64,000 bases of DNA from Planifilum fulgidum (GCF_900113175.1 NZ_FOOK01000004.1:108375-172374), one strand, 5' to 3'; shown: positions 1 to 8,735, numbered from the stretch's first letter. Translations and numbers: made by a program. Notes: generated by a model not told the origin, from the letters alone.

Positions 1-1010
1 TTCCCATTTCGGAGCTGTCCAGCCTCCACGTGGAGAAAGCCTCCGATGTGCTGAAGGAAGGGGACGAAGTGGAGGTCAAGGTTCTCCGGGTGAACGACGA
101 GGAGGACAAATTGATCCTTTCCAAACGCGCCGCCGATGCCGAGCGGGCGTGGAAGGAGCTGAAGGAAAAGCACGAAGCGGGGGAAACCATCGAGGCGAAA
201 GTGGCCGAAGTGGTGAAGGGCGGCCTGGTGGTCGACGTCGGCGTGCGCGGCTTCATTCCCGCTTCTCATGTGGAGCGCCACTATGTCGAGGATTTCTCCG
301 GGTACGTGGGCCGCACCCTTCCCCTGAAGGTGTTGGAAATCGATCCGGAGCAAAACAAGCTCATCCTGTCCCATAAGCTGGTTCTGGAAGAGGAACTGGC
401 CCGCAAGAAGGAGGAAACCCTGAACAACCTGCAGGTGGGCGAGATCCTGGAGGGGACCGTTCAGCGCCTCACCGATTTCGGCGCCTTTGTGGATATCGGC
501 GGCGTTGACGGACTGGTGCACGTGTCGGAACTGGCTTGGCACCGGGTGGAGCATCCCTCGGATGTGTTGTCCGAAGGGGACCGGGTGAAGGTGAAGGTGC
601 TGAAGGTGGACCGGGAAAACGAGCGGATCAGCCTCAGCATCAAGGAAACGCAGCCCGGCCCCTGGGATCAGGTTGCCGATCACATTCATCCGGGAGATGT
701 GATCACCGGAACGGTGAAGCGGCTCGTTTCCTTCGGCGCCTTTGTGGAGGTGTATCCGGGCGTGGAGGGATTGGTCCACATTTCCCAGATTTCCCGGAGG
801 CACATCGCCACTCCCTCCGAAGTGCTGGAGGAAGGCCAGGAAGTGCGGGTCAAGGTGCTGGACCTCAAGCCGGAACAGAAGCGGATCAGCCTGAGCATCA
901 AGGAAGCGGAGCAAGAAGAGGTTCAAAGCGAACCGGTGGAACGCACAAACACCGGGTTGAATCTCACCCTGGGCGACGTGATCGGGGACCAGCTGCGCCG
1001 TCTGAAATAA
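1..1010 (+). CDS. ypfD: S1 RNA-binding domain protein (30S ribosomal protein S1 homologue), 5' end outside window
   Basis: This is the 3' part of an S1-like protein that binds single-stranded RNA, probably on the 30S ribosome. The reading frame is open from the first complete codon (position 3) with no stop, so the true start lies upstream. The visible part holds the end of one S1 repeat and three complete ones; each complete repeat ends in a motif like RISLSIKE, and the last two contain FGAFV and GLVHxS. The charged tail is typical of Bacilli YpfD. The next genes (yphA, yphB, der) match the B. subtilis order. Family certain; YpfD identity rests on context. Confidence 0.93.
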   Translation, partial: PISELSSLHVEKASDVLKEGDEVEVKVLRVNDEEDKLILSKRAADAERAWKELKEKHEAGETIEAKVAEVVKGGLVVDVGVRGFIPASHVERHYVEDFSGYVGRTLPLKVLEIDPEQNKLILSHKLVLEEELARKKEETLNNLQVGEILEGTVQRLTDFGAFVDIGGVDGLVHVSELAWHRVEHPSDVLSEGDRVKVKVLKVDRENERISLSIKETQPGPWDQVADHIHPGDVITGTVKRLVSFGAFVEVYPGVEGLVHISQISRRHIATPSEVLEEGQEVRVKVLDLKPEQKRISLSIKEAEQEEVQSEPVERTNTGLNLTLGDVIGDQLRRLK

Positions 1011-1022
1011 GCCGCGACAGGG

Positions 1023-1049
1023 AAAAGCCGACCTTTGGGTCGGCTTTTT
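1023..1049 (+). terminator. Rho-independent terminator after the S1 gene
   Basis: An 11-bp stem (AAAAGCCGACC pairing with GGTCGGCTTTT) closes a 4-nt loop and runs into a T-rich tail. It lies 13 bases after the S1 stop codon. Confidence 0.9.
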
Positions 1050-1120
1050 GTTTTTGCGGCGGCTGATAGGAAAAGGAGCTCGGAAGCATACTATGAGAAA
1101 ACGGAAGGGGGCTTTGCGGG

Positions 1121-1726
1121 GTGGCTCCCGGTGTTGCGGCCTTTCTTTCCATCCTGGCGTTGATCATCCTGCAATTGACGGGATGGTTTTCCCGCTTGCC
1201 GCGGGAGCTGGGGCTCTCCTCGGGAAACGAACTGCTCGGATGGCTGCTCGCCGCCTCGGTGGCTTCCGTGGTGGAAATACCGGTTTCCTCCGCCGCGACC
1301 CTGCATTTGGGAGTTCTCTGGCTGCTGGGTGCTTTTTTGCGCCTGATGCGGGAGGTGCCGTCGCCTTCCCGGTGGTCCGTGGGGGCGGCCCTGTTCTTTT
1401 TCGGCTTCGCCTTCTTTATCGCCGGGGAGCTGGCGGCAATTGATCCCGCATGGGCGCTTTTTCCCCTTCAGCCTTTCTGCCTCGCCTTCCTGACGGGAAT
1501 CACCCTGCTGATCGCGCCGCGGCTGGACCTGCGGCTTTCGATATTGACGGGCGGGATGCTTGCGGGCATCATTTTTTCCGCCTTAAGTCCCCTGTCCCCA
1601 TCCGGAGGAATCCGTGTCGGCTCCGCCGCCCACTGGGACATGTTGTGGCTTTCGTTGATCGCCTTGACCGCGTTCCATCGCCTTCTTTCGTGGGCGGGGC
1701 GGAAGGGTTCACAGGCAAAACTTTGA
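1121..1726 (+). CDS. yphA: YphA-like multi-pass membrane protein
   Basis: A 201-residue hydrophobic protein with about six predicted membrane segments, for example residues 5-20, 38-54, 60-76, 86-106 and 115-132. It has no catalytic motif I recognise. Length, topology and position between the S1 gene and the YIEGIA gene match B. subtilis YphA, a conserved membrane protein of unknown function. The GTG start follows an AAGGGGG stretch at about 9 nt, and an in-frame stop at 1094 blocks any longer version. Assignment is by context rather than recognised sequence. Confidence 0.7.
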   Translation: MAPGVAAFLSILALIILQLTGWFSRLPRELGLSSGNELLGWLLAASVASVVEIPVSSAATLHLGVLWLLGAFLRLMREVPSPSRWSVGAALFFFGFAFFIAGELAAIDPAWALFPLQPFCLAFLTGITLLIAPRLDLRLSILTGGMLAGIIFSALSPLSPSGGIRVGSAAHWDMLWLSLIALTAFHRLLSWAGRKGSQAKL

Positions 1727-1748
1727 CGATGGAGAAGGGAAATGAGCC

Positions 1749-2630
1749 ATGAAGTTGGAACTGTATACCCAAGCGGTCATCGCCGGCCTGGTGGTCGGTT
1801 TTCTGGCGCGGTTGCGGATGCTCCGTACCGATTATCGCCAATATCCCACGTATCCCCACGGGCAAGTGATCCATCTTTCCCTCGGTCTGATCGCGGCTGC
1901 GCTGGGCTCGGTGGCTGTTCCGGCCCTGCTGGACCGCAATTACACGGCGGTCACCTTTTTGACGCTGGCCGCGCAGCAATTTCGGGAAGTCCGCAACATG
2001 GAGAGGGAAACCCTTTCGAAATTGGATCAGATGGAGCTGGTTCCCCGGGGTTCCTCCTACATCGAAGGAATCGCCATGGTATTTGAAGGAAGAAATTATC
2101 TCGTCATTTTCGCCGCCTTCGTCACATCCCTGGCGGTCATCCTGGGAGGATGGATCAGCGGAGCGCTTGCGGGCGCGGTCATGATCTGGATCTCCGGTCG
2201 ACTCCGCTCCGGCAAGTACCTGGGAGAGATCGCCGACGTTTCCGAAGGGGTTCTCCGCCTGGAGGGACCCAACCTGTATGTGGACGACATTTATCTGATG
2301 AACGTGGGCTTGATCGATGACCAGGAGCGGATCCGGCAGAACGGACTCGGCATCATCATCAAGCCCCGGGATGAGGACAGCCGGGTGACGCTCAGCAATG
2401 TCGGTCAGAGGCAGGCCATTCTCCACGATGTGTCCGCGATCATGGGGGTGTACAGGGATACGGGGGAGCCGGCTCTCGTGCCCATTTCCAAAAGGGATGT
2501 CAAAGATGGCCGTTTGGGACTCCTGTTGCTTCCCCAAAAGCGGGATGCGCGAATGGCCATTGAAGTGATCAAGCGCGTTCCCGTCTTGGAAAGCGCCGTG
2601 AGAATGCCCACGGAAATAGGGGAAAACTAA
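1749..2630 (+). CDS. yphB: YIEGIA-domain membrane protein (YphB-like)
   Basis: A 293-residue protein containing the diagnostic YIEGIA motif at residues 104-109. N-terminal hydrophobic segments (about 8-22 and 43-62) and a further hydrophobic stretch around 117-150 are followed by a soluble C-terminal half. The family occurs in endospore formers; the B. subtilis relative is YphB, connected with spore envelope assembly. The ATG is preceded by GAGAAGGGAA. The next gene, 18 nt downstream, encodes the small protein usually paired with YIEGIA proteins. The biochemical role is unknown. Confidence 0.85.
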   Translation: MKLELYTQAVIAGLVVGFLARLRMLRTDYRQYPTYPHGQVIHLSLGLIAAALGSVAVPALLDRNYTAVTFLTLAAQQFREVRNMERETLSKLDQMELVPRGSSYIEGIAMVFEGRNYLVIFAAFVTSLAVILGGWISGALAGAVMIWISGRLRSGKYLGEIADVSEGVLRLEGPNLYVDDIYLMNVGLIDDQERIRQNGLGIIIKPRDEDSRVTLSNVGQRQAILHDVSAIMGVYRDTGEPALVPISKRDVKDGRLGLLLLPQKRDARMAIEVIKRVPVLESAVRMPTEIGEN

Positions 2631-2648
2631 GTGCGGGAGGCGGTGAGG

Positions 2649-2840
2649 ATGGGAACAATCGAGAAGGCGATTTTGGCGGTGGTGACCCGCGACATGGAGC
2701 GGGTGGCGGGCGGGGCCCCGATTTTCTACGCCGAGACGGAAAGGGAAATGGAACACCTGGCCTTTACGCTGGAGAAAATCCTCGACGGCATGGCTCATCG
2801 GCTGGATCCGTTGACCATGATCATTGTCCGGCACGCATGA
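2649..2840 (+). CDS. Small partner protein of the YIEGIA protein
   Basis: A 63-residue soluble protein with an IEKAILAVVTRD start and a FYAETEREME segment. It resembles the family annotated as 'capping complex subunit for YIEGIA'. ATG 2649 is preferred over GTG 2631 because GGGAGG lies 8 nt upstream. The stop overlaps the next start as ATGA, indicating translational coupling. The partnership is inferred from adjacency and family naming; no activity can be read from the sequence. Confidence 0.7.
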   Translation: MGTIEKAILAVVTRDMERVAGGAPIFYAETEREMEHLAFTLEKILDGMAHRLDPLTMIIVRHA

Positions 2841-3226
2841 AAGGGCGAATTTATCTGAGCGAAGACCGGGGCGGATGCGCGCTGATCGCCGCCGCGTTGG
2901 ACGTGATGTCCGGTCGGGGGGAAATGCCCACCGCGCAGGAGGTGGCCCTCTGGGGGATGGAAACGGGCATGGAATGGTCCCGGCCGGGTCGGCTGTGGCC
3001 CGCCGGTGAAGCCCGGGGAAGGGCGGTTTTCTTCTGCGGCGTGAAAAGCCGCGCTCCGGTCCTGGAGCGGTCCCTTCACTGTTTGATGCCGATGCTCGGG
3101 GTATCCCCTCTCCACTGGGAAATCGTCCGTCTGCGCGTCAAAGCCCCCCGTGTCCGTTCCTGGCAGGGACTTGTTCGGGAGTACCCCCGGCTGTCCCGAT
3201 TGATCCGGGAGGAGATGGGACATTGA
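2837..3226 (+). CDS. Uncharacterised protein, divergent DUF3189-like
   Basis: A 129-residue protein with no confident family. Its layout parallels the next gene: a short N-terminal strand (RIYL), an alanine-rich helix (ALIAAAL), a segment around GMETGMEW, then FFCGVKS and ERSLHCLMPMLG. This suggests a diverged duplicate of the DUF3189 protein. It overlaps the previous gene by 4 bases (ATGA) and the next by 4 bases (TTGA), so it belongs to one coupled unit with the YIEGIA genes. The function is unknown, and the paralogy is my reading of the pattern, not an alignment. Confidence 0.65.
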   Translation: MKGRIYLSEDRGGCALIAAALDVMSGRGEMPTAQEVALWGMETGMEWSRPGRLWPAGEARGRAVFFCGVKSRAPVLERSLHCLMPMLGVSPLHWEIVRLRVKAPRVRSWQGLVREYPRLSRLIREEMGH

Positions 3227-3699
3227 GAATATTCTATTATTGTTACGGCAGCGCCCACTCGTCGGTCGTCGCCGCGGCGATCCACCTGGGCCGGCTTCCT
3301 TCCCGGCGCCTTCCCACGATATCGGAGATTTGCAGCCTTCCCGATTTTGACCGAACGTCGGAGCAGATGTTGGGAATGATTCATTACAAGGGAAAGGACG
3401 AATGGGGGAACCGGGTGTATACGGTGGGGCTGGGCAGCAAGCCGGACGTGGCCTGTCGAACCCTTCAATCCATGATCCATCTCTTGGGAGATCCGGAGGA
3501 GTTCCGGTTTTACAACGCCCTTCATTGTCTGAAGTTGTCCGGAAAAGTGGGCGGAGCCCTTTCCCGGCGCTACGGCCTTCGGAGCATCGGCCGGCCGCTG
3601 GCGGCCTGGGGGATCAGGCGAAGCTATTTTCTGTTGGTGGCCCTGGTGGAGGCGGTCAAGATGGAGCTGCGTGTTGCTTCCCGGGATCATTCCGGATAA
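3223..3699 (+). CDS. DUF3189 family protein
   Basis: A 158-residue protein whose start (FYYCYGSAHSSVVAAAIHLG) is typical of DUF3189, a small family of unknown function in sporulating Firmicutes. A central segment (MLGMIHYKGKDEWG) and a NALHCLK motif follow. The TTG start overlaps the upstream stop (TTGA), so expression is probably coupled. The gene ends the run that begins with the YIEGIA protein, 51 bases before der. Confidence 0.75.
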   Translation: MRIFYYCYGSAHSSVVAAAIHLGRLPSRRLPTISEICSLPDFDRTSEQMLGMIHYKGKDEWGNRVYTVGLGSKPDVACRTLQSMIHLLGDPEEFRFYNALHCLKLSGKVGGALSRRYGLRSIGRPLAAWGIRRSYFLLVALVEAVKMELRVASRDHSG

Positions 3700-3750
3700 G
3701 ATAATTGAGGTGTATTCATGGTTTTTTGAGGGAAGCCGAGGTGATGGATC

Positions 3751-5067
3751 GTGGTTTTGCCCGTCGTAGCGATTGTCGGCAGGCCGAATGTGGGAAAGTC
3801 GACGCTGTTTAACCGGATTGCCGGGGAGTGCATCGCCATCGTGGAAGACAAGCCCGGCATCACCCGGGACCGGATTTATGCTCAGGGAGAATGGACGGGA
3901 AAAAGGTTCCACCTGATCGACACCGGGGGACTGGAATTTGGCGGGGAAGATGTCTTTATCGATCATGTGCGGCATCAGGTGGAGTTGGCTGTGGATGAAG
4001 CCGATGTGATCATTTTTGTCGTCGACGGCCGGGAGGGGCTGATGCCGTCGGACGAGGAGGTGGCCACTTGGCTTCACCGGGCGGACAAACCGGTGGTTTT
4101 GGCCGTCAACAAGGCGGATAACCGCCGCCTGCGCGAGGACATGTACGAATTTTACAGTTTGGGGTTTGACGAGGTGATTCCCATCTCCGCTCTCCACGGA
4201 ACGGGGACCGGGGATCTTCTCGACGCGGTCGTGTCCCGCTTTCCGGATCGGGAGGAAGAAGTGTTTGACGAAGACACGATCCGCGTTTCCGTCATCGGTC
4301 GCCCCAATGCGGGAAAGTCGTCCCTGATCAACGCCATTCTGGGTCAGGAGCGGGTGATCGTCAGTCCCATCCCCGGCACGACGCGGGATGCGGTGGACAC
4401 TCCCCTTCACCGGGACGGGCAGGATTTCGTGTTGGTGGATACCGCCGGAATCCGCAAGCGGGGGAAGGTGTACGAATCCACGGAGAAATACAGCGTTCTC
4501 CGGGCGCTGAGGGCCATTGAGCGCTCCGACGTGGCGCTGATCGTCCTGGACGGGGAGCGGGGCGTCGCCGAGCAGGACAAGCGGATCGCCGGATACGCCC
4601 ACGAGGCGGGGTGCGCTTCGATTTTCGTGGTCAACAAATGGGATGCGGTGGAAAAGGACGACAAGACGATGGACCGTTTCCGCCGGGAAATCATGAAGGC
4701 CTTCTCTTTTATGGATTATGCGCCGATTCTGTTTGTTTCCGCGAAGACGGGGCAGCGGGTGCACAAGATCCTGCCCGCCGTGCAGGAAGTGGCGGAGCAG
4801 CACGCGATGCGGGTCTCCACTTCCGTCCTGAATCAGGTGTTGACGGACGCGATGTTGACCACACCTCCGCCTTCGGAACGGGGAAAGCGGCTGAAAATCC
4901 GCTACGGCACGCAGGTGTCGGTCAAACCCCCGACCATCGTCCTTTTTTGCAATGATCCGGAGCTGGCGCATTTCAGCTATCTCCGCTATCTGGAAAACCG
5001 GTTCCGCGAAGCCTTCGGCTTCCGGGGAACCCCCCTTCGCATACGTCTGCGCAAAGGGGATGAATAG
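3751..5067 (+). CDS. der: GTPase Der (EngA), ribosome assembly
   Basis: A 438-residue double-domain GTPase needed for maturation of the 50S ribosomal subunit. The first G domain starts with GRPNVGKST (residues 10-18) and includes DTGG and NKAD. The second has GRPNAGKSS near residue 182, DTAG and NKWD. The C-terminal KH-like domain ends the protein. Length and architecture are full. The GTG start follows GAGGTGATG. It sits in the usual Bacilli position before gpsA. Confidence 0.98.
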   Translation: MVLPVVAIVGRPNVGKSTLFNRIAGECIAIVEDKPGITRDRIYAQGEWTGKRFHLIDTGGLEFGGEDVFIDHVRHQVELAVDEADVIIFVVDGREGLMPSDEEVATWLHRADKPVVLAVNKADNRRLREDMYEFYSLGFDEVIPISALHGTGTGDLLDAVVSRFPDREEEVFDEDTIRVSVIGRPNAGKSSLINAILGQERVIVSPIPGTTRDAVDTPLHRDGQDFVLVDTAGIRKRGKVYESTEKYSVLRALRAIERSDVALIVLDGERGVAEQDKRIAGYAHEAGCASIFVVNKWDAVEKDDKTMDRFRREIMKAFSFMDYAPILFVSAKTGQRVHKILPAVQEVAEQHAMRVSTSVLNQVLTDAMLTTPPPSERGKRLKIRYGTQVSVKPPTIVLFCNDPELAHFSYLRYLENRFREAFGFRGTPLRIRLRKGDE

Positions 5068-5103
5068 CCGGCCGGACATTTTACAGACAGCGAGGGGAGA
5101 AAC

Positions 5104-5691
5104 ATGTTTGTTGTCGCACTCCTTCTGGCGTATTTGTTGGGATCGATCAGTTTCAGCTACCTGGTGACCTATAAATTGAAAGGGATCGACATCCGCCGGT
5201 ACGGCAGCGGAAACGCCGGGGCGACGAACACCCTTCGGGTCGTGGGCAAGGGTCCCGCCGCCCTGGTCTTTCTGCTGGACGCCTTGAAGGGAATGGCGGC
5301 GGTGGGAATCGGTGAACTGTTCGGAGGGGAGCCGGCTCTCTTGATGGCTACGGGAGTGGCGGCCATCATCGGGCACAACTGGCCCGTGTTCCTCAATTTC
5401 CGCGGGGGAAAGGGGATCGCCACCACCATCGGCGTGACCGCCCTGCTCACCTTTAAGGCCGCCCTTTTGTCGGGAATTTTCGCGGTACTCGCCATCTTGT
5501 TAACCCGGTATGTTTCAGTGGGGTCCCTGTTGTTCACCGGGCTGTTGCCGATCCTGATCGGATGGATGGACTATCCGCCGGCCTATTTCTGGATCAGTCT
5601 GGTCATCACTCTGCTCGCCTATCTCCGGCACCGGGACAACATCAAACGCCTGCTGAACGGGACGGAGAACCGCATCGGAGCAAGGAAATGA
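5104..5691 (+). CDS. plsY: Acyl-phosphate:glycerol-3-phosphate acyltransferase PlsY
   Basis: A 195-residue integral membrane enzyme that transfers an acyl chain from acyl-phosphate to glycerol-3-phosphate, the first step of phospholipid synthesis. The conserved loops are visible: GSGNAGATN near residue 37 and GHNWPVF with FRGGKGIAT around residues 90-108. About five membrane helices are present. It lies directly before gpsA, which makes its substrate; B. subtilis keeps plsY elsewhere, so this pairing is a local feature. Confidence 0.97.
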   Translation: MFVVALLLAYLLGSISFSYLVTYKLKGIDIRRYGSGNAGATNTLRVVGKGPAALVFLLDALKGMAAVGIGELFGGEPALLMATGVAAIIGHNWPVFLNFRGGKGIATTIGVTALLTFKAALLSGIFAVLAILLTRYVSVGSLLFTGLLPILIGWMDYPPAYFWISLVITLLAYLRHRDNIKRLLNGTENRIGARK

Positions 5692-5709
5692 CGGGAGGGG
5701 ATGGAGAAG

Positions 5710-6747
5710 ATGAAAGCGGCCGTGTTGGGAGCCGGCAGTTGGGGAACCGTACTGGCCTCTTTGTTGGCGGATAACGGATTTGCGGTGACGATCTATGCCC
5801 GGAATCCTTCTGTCGCGGAAGAGATCAACCGGCGCGGGACCAACGCGAAATACCTGCCCGAATTTCACATCCCGGACGGGGTGGGGGCGACCACATCCCT
5901 GGAAGAGGCCGTCTCCGACCGGGAGATGATCATCGTGGCGGTCCCTTCCCATTCGGTTCGGGAAGTGGCCCGGGCGGCCGCTCCCCATCTGCGCGGCCGC
6001 CCTTTGGTGGTTCACGCGACCAAGGGGTTTGAACCGGTCACCCTCAAACGGATTTCCGAGGTCCTGGAGGAGGAGTTTCCCCCATTCCTCGCCGATCGGA
6101 TCGCCGTGCTCTCCGGACCCAGCCATGCGGAGGAAGTGGCCCGCCGTTCGCCGACCGCCGTCGTGGTGTCGTCGAAGAGCCGGGAAACGGCGGAAGCCGT
6201 CCAATCCCATCTGATCAACAACTATTTCCGGGTATACACCAATCCGGACCTGATCGGCGTCGAGATCGGCGGGGCGTTGAAAAACATCATCGCGTTGGGG
6301 GCCGGTCTGTCCGACGGGCTCGGTTTCGGCGACAACGCCAAGGCGGCGCTGATGACCCGCGGTTTGGCGGAAATCGCGCGCTTGGGGATGGCCATGGGAG
6401 CCCGGCCGATCACCTTCGCAGGCCTGGCCGGGGTGGGGGATCTGGTGGTCACGTGCACCAGCCGGCACAGCCGCAACTGGCGGGCGGGATACATGCTGAG
6501 CCAGGGGAAAGCCCTGGAGGACGTGCTTGCGGAAATGGGAATGGTGGTGGAAGGGGTCAAGACGACCCGGGCCGCCCATCGGTTGGCGCAATCTTACGGG
6601 GTGGAGATGCCGATCACGGCGGAACTGCATGCCGTGCTCTTCGAGGGGAAGGACCCGTCGCAGGCGGTGGAGGATCTCATGGGACGGGGAAAAACCCACG
6701 AAATGGAGGAAATCGTGGAAGGGTGGCTCAATCTTTTGGGCGGATGA
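5710..6747 (+). CDS. gpsA: Glycerol-3-phosphate dehydrogenase [NAD(P)+]
   Basis: A 345-residue cytosolic enzyme reducing dihydroxyacetone phosphate to sn-glycerol-3-phosphate for phospholipid synthesis. The N-terminal nucleotide-binding motif GAGSWGT spans residues 7-13, and the catalytic lysine lies in GALKNI. ATG 5710 is preferred to ATG 5701, because GGAGGGG (5694-5700) is 9 nt from the former and abuts the latter. It follows plsY by 18 bases and is probably co-transcribed with it. Confidence 0.97.
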   Translation: MKAAVLGAGSWGTVLASLLADNGFAVTIYARNPSVAEEINRRGTNAKYLPEFHIPDGVGATTSLEEAVSDREMIIVAVPSHSVREVARAAAPHLRGRPLVVHATKGFEPVTLKRISEVLEEEFPPFLADRIAVLSGPSHAEEVARRSPTAVVVSSKSRETAEAVQSHLINNYFRVYTNPDLIGVEIGGALKNIIALGAGLSDGLGFGDNAKAALMTRGLAEIARLGMAMGARPITFAGLAGVGDLVVTCTSRHSRNWRAGYMLSQGKALEDVLAEMGMVVEGVKTTRAAHRLAQSYGVEMPITAELHAVLFEGKDPSQAVEDLMGRGKTHEMEEIVEGWLNLLGG

Positions 6748-6790
6748 TCGGTTACCAAGCAGGGGATGACCTTCATATCCTGAAGTATAA

Positions 6791-6857
6791 CCATTACCCG
6801 ATGCTCGGCTTGAGGAGTTCGGGGTGGGGATCAGTCACAGCGAGGATCGGGTAATGG
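6791..6857 (+). repeat. Long inverted repeat between gpsA and its terminator
   Basis: CCATTACCCGAT (6791-6802) is the exact reverse complement of ATCGGGTAATGG (6846-6857). After one G-G mismatch, four more pairs (CTCG/CGAG) extend it to 16 paired positions of 17. The loop is about 33 nt. A second, terminator-type hairpin follows immediately. I see no open reading frame here. Confidence 0.75.
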
Positions 6858-6866
6858 ATCAGATAA

Positions 6867-6901
6867 AGGGGTAACGCGCCTGGCGCGTTACCCCTGTTTT
6901 T
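6867..6901 (+). terminator. Terminator of plsY-gpsA, possibly bidirectional
   Basis: The stem GGGGTAACGCG pairs with CGCGTTACCCC around a 5-nt loop and is followed by TGTTTTT. It overlaps the 3' end of the opposite-strand gene at 6888 and may end both transcripts. Confidence 0.88.
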
Positions 6902-7379
6902 GTTGCAGGTCGTCGCTTGACGGCAGTTGCCGCATCCACTGCGACAGCAGGTTTTGCACCAGCGGGGACTGGAGCAGGGCCATGATCTGATTGAAGTCGA
7001 TGTTTCCCGGAAAGGACGCCGGCGAGTCGGGGGAATCGCCGCCGGAGGGGGATTCGCCCTGCTGCCACCCGGAAGGGGATTGTTTGTTGCGGGGAGGAAG
7101 CAGGCGAAGGAAGGGGCGCTCCGGTGTCCGCCGCCTCTGAACCATCAGCGTCTGGGCGATCTCGAACATCTGATAGAGGGAGTCCAGAATGTTTTCCAAT
7201 CGCTCCAGGGATGTGCTCAGCTCCTTGATCATCGAGCGGACCGTGAGAAAATGGCTGAGGATGTTGGCCAAATTGAGGGAGGAGAGGGGAGCGGGTCCGA
7301 CGGCCGGGAGCCGTTCAGATTTTGCCGCCTTTTTTCGCTTCCGTTTCCTGGAGATTGCCGGTTGAATCGGTTTGCTCAT
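6888..7379 (-). CDS. Hypothetical protein with basic N-terminus and Ser/Pro/Gly-rich C-terminal linker
   Basis: A 163-residue protein I do not recognise. Residues 9-21 are strongly basic (RKRKRKKAAK). Residues about 34-80 form a likely amphipathic or coiled-coil helix (LTVRSMIKELSTSLERLENIL). Residues 96-125 are low complexity, and a terminal helix (IMALLQSPLVQNLLSQWM) ends the protein. The ATG is preceded by GGAGGTGG at 4 nt. It is the only opposite-strand gene in the first 38 kb. The helical layout with a flexible linker would fit a sporulation or coat-type protein, but that is a guess. Confidence 0.7.
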   Translation of the reverse strand: MSKPIQPAISRKRKRKKAAKSERLPAVGPAPLSSLNLANILSHFLTVRSMIKELSTSLERLENILDSLYQMFEIAQTLMVQRRRTPERPFLRLLPPRNKQSPSGWQQGESPSGGDSPDSPASFPGNIDFNQIMALLQSPLVQNLLSQWMRQLPSSDDLQQKQG

Positions 7380-7556
7380 GCTGCCACCTCCGCTTGCGGG
7401 CTCCTGTCATCCTATCCTATGCGCATCCCCAGGAAAGGGCAGGGCCGCAGCCCGCCCAGCGGGTGGGCGGCTGCGGAATTCCCCTTCAGGGAGATTCGTT
7501 TGTCCCGGCCGGGTGTGGTAAACTGAATAAGCAGATGCACAGGGGGAGGATCCGAG

Positions 7557-7718
7557 ATGGTCGATGCGATGATTGCGATCGTGTTTTTGTTTTTGGCCAA
7601 TTTTTTGATCGCCTGGGCCAGACAGCGAAAAAAGGGGTGGCTGCGGTTCTTTCTTTCCGCCGCCGCTTTTCTGATGCTTCTTCCGGCTTTTTTGTTCGGC
7701 CTGCGGGCGCTGCTCTGA
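7557..7718 (+). CDS. yphE: DUF2768-like small membrane protein (YphE)
   Basis: A 53-residue protein with two hydrophobic helices (about 4-19 and 30-53) separated by a basic turn, ARQRKKGW. Size, topology and position between gpsA and yphF match B. subtilis YphE (DUF2768). The ATG lies 6 nt after AGGGGGAGGA. The function is unknown, and the assignment rests on synteny and topology. Confidence 0.75.
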   Translation: MVDAMIAIVFLFLANFLIAWARQRKKGWLRFFLSAAAFLMLLPAFLFGLRALL

Positions 7719-7747
7719 CCCGGAACCGGAGGAAAGGAGGACGACCG

Positions 7748-8476
7748 GTGAACGGATGGATGCGGATCCTTGCCGGATGCCTGCCGGCCCTGTTGCTTTT
7801 GGCGGCAGGATGCATGTATCCCGAGGAAAGGAGGCTGCAGACGGACCGGCTGCCGGAGCATGTGGCGATGGTCCAATCGGCGGCGGATCAGTACTGGGAG
7901 CAGAACAGACGGTTTCCGATCAAGGAGGATCCCGGCCGGGCGAAGGCGTCCCCTTATGAGAAGTATGTCGTCGATTTTTCCAAACTGGAGGGGTACATCG
8001 GCCAGATTCCCCCCAGCGCTTTCGAGATGGGAGGCCATTTTCTTTATGTCCTGGTGGTTTCCGAAAACAAGATGCAGGTCCGGCTGGTGGATCTGAGGGT
8101 GGCCGACCGCCTGCGCGACCTGCAGGTGGCCGTCGATGCGTTCCGGGATAAAAAGAAACGGCTCCCCACCGCCGCATCCGCGGGGGAGGGCTTTTATGCC
8201 GTCGATTTTCAGGCGATGGGGTTGGAGGAGGAAAGAATCCCGAGCCCCTACACGGCGGGATTGTCGCTGCCGCTGGTGATGGACCGACAAGGAAGGCTGT
8301 ACGTGGATTACCGGCCGGAAATTTTGCGCCTGTTGCAGGAAGGAAAACGGAAAAGGGATGAAGCGGGAGATCTCCGCGAGTGGCTGATCCGGGATTCGAT
8401 TTTCGTCCCCGCCCGTTCCCCGGCGATGCGACTGAAGGACGGCGAGCCGGTGCTCGTCGAGGAGGGGGCCGGTTGA
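7748..8476 (+). CDS. yphF: YphF-like lipoprotein
   Basis: A 242-residue predicted lipoprotein. The signal peptide ends in LLAAGC with lipidation at Cys22. The frame is open upstream, but GTG 7748 is chosen because AAAGGAGG lies 6 nt before it and it gives a proper signal peptide. The mature part repeats a module with VVDFSKLEGYIGQIP and later AVDFQAMG, suggesting two similar halves. Position before spoIVA matches YphF of B. subtilis (about 244 residues). The role is unknown. Confidence 0.8.
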   Translation: MNGWMRILAGCLPALLLLAAGCMYPEERRLQTDRLPEHVAMVQSAADQYWEQNRRFPIKEDPGRAKASPYEKYVVDFSKLEGYIGQIPPSAFEMGGHFLYVLVVSENKMQVRLVDLRVADRLRDLQVAVDAFRDKKKRLPTAASAGEGFYAVDFQAMGLEEERIPSPYTAGLSLPLVMDRQGRLYVDYRPEILRLLQEGKRKRDEAGDLREWLIRDSIFVPARSPAMRLKDGEPVLVEEGAG

Positions 8477-8557
8477 AAAAGGTCTTGGCATATTTGTCCC
8501 GCCCCCCTCATAAAACAGTTAGCAGAAAAGGATTCCACGGGAAGGGAATGGAAGGCC

Positions 8558-8710
8558 ATGGGGGACACGTTGTTCTTGCTGTTGGTGGCCGTCGCCGCTT
8601 TTGTGCTGGGGCGCCTTTCCGCCTCCGTCAAAGTGGTGGGCTTCCGGGCGAAACTGGATGATCCGGGGGAGCCGCGCCGAGGGATGTCCCGCTCTTTGAA
8701 AGGGGAGTGA
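8558..8710 (+). CDS. Small membrane-anchored protein of unknown function
   Basis: A 50-residue open frame with one N-terminal membrane helix (LFLLLVAVAAFVLG, residues 5-18) and a basic C-terminal tail. GGAAGGGA lies about 9 nt upstream of the ATG, and the frame ends exactly at a terminator hairpin. No family is recognised. The SD, codon use and terminator make it a likely real gene. Confidence 0.6.
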   Translation: MGDTLFLLLVAVAAFVLGRLSASVKVVGFRAKLDDPGEPRRGMSRSLKGE

Positions 8711-8735
8711 ACCGCCGGCAGGCGGTTCTGTTTTT
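8710..8735 (+). terminator. Terminator upstream of spoIVA
   Basis: AACCGCC pairs with GGCGGTT around a GGCA loop, followed by CTGTTTTT. The stem begins on the last base of the preceding stop codon. Confidence 0.88.

Noticed and set aside
3076..5376. 766-codon open frame on the minus strand
   Set aside because: Antisense shadow of der and plsY caused by high GC; no family motifs, no ribosome site, and composition rich in His/Arg/Pro/Gln.
7322..7747. N-terminal extension of YphF back to 7322
   Set aside because: It would cover the yphE gene and bury the lipoprotein signal; GTG 7748 has its own SD.
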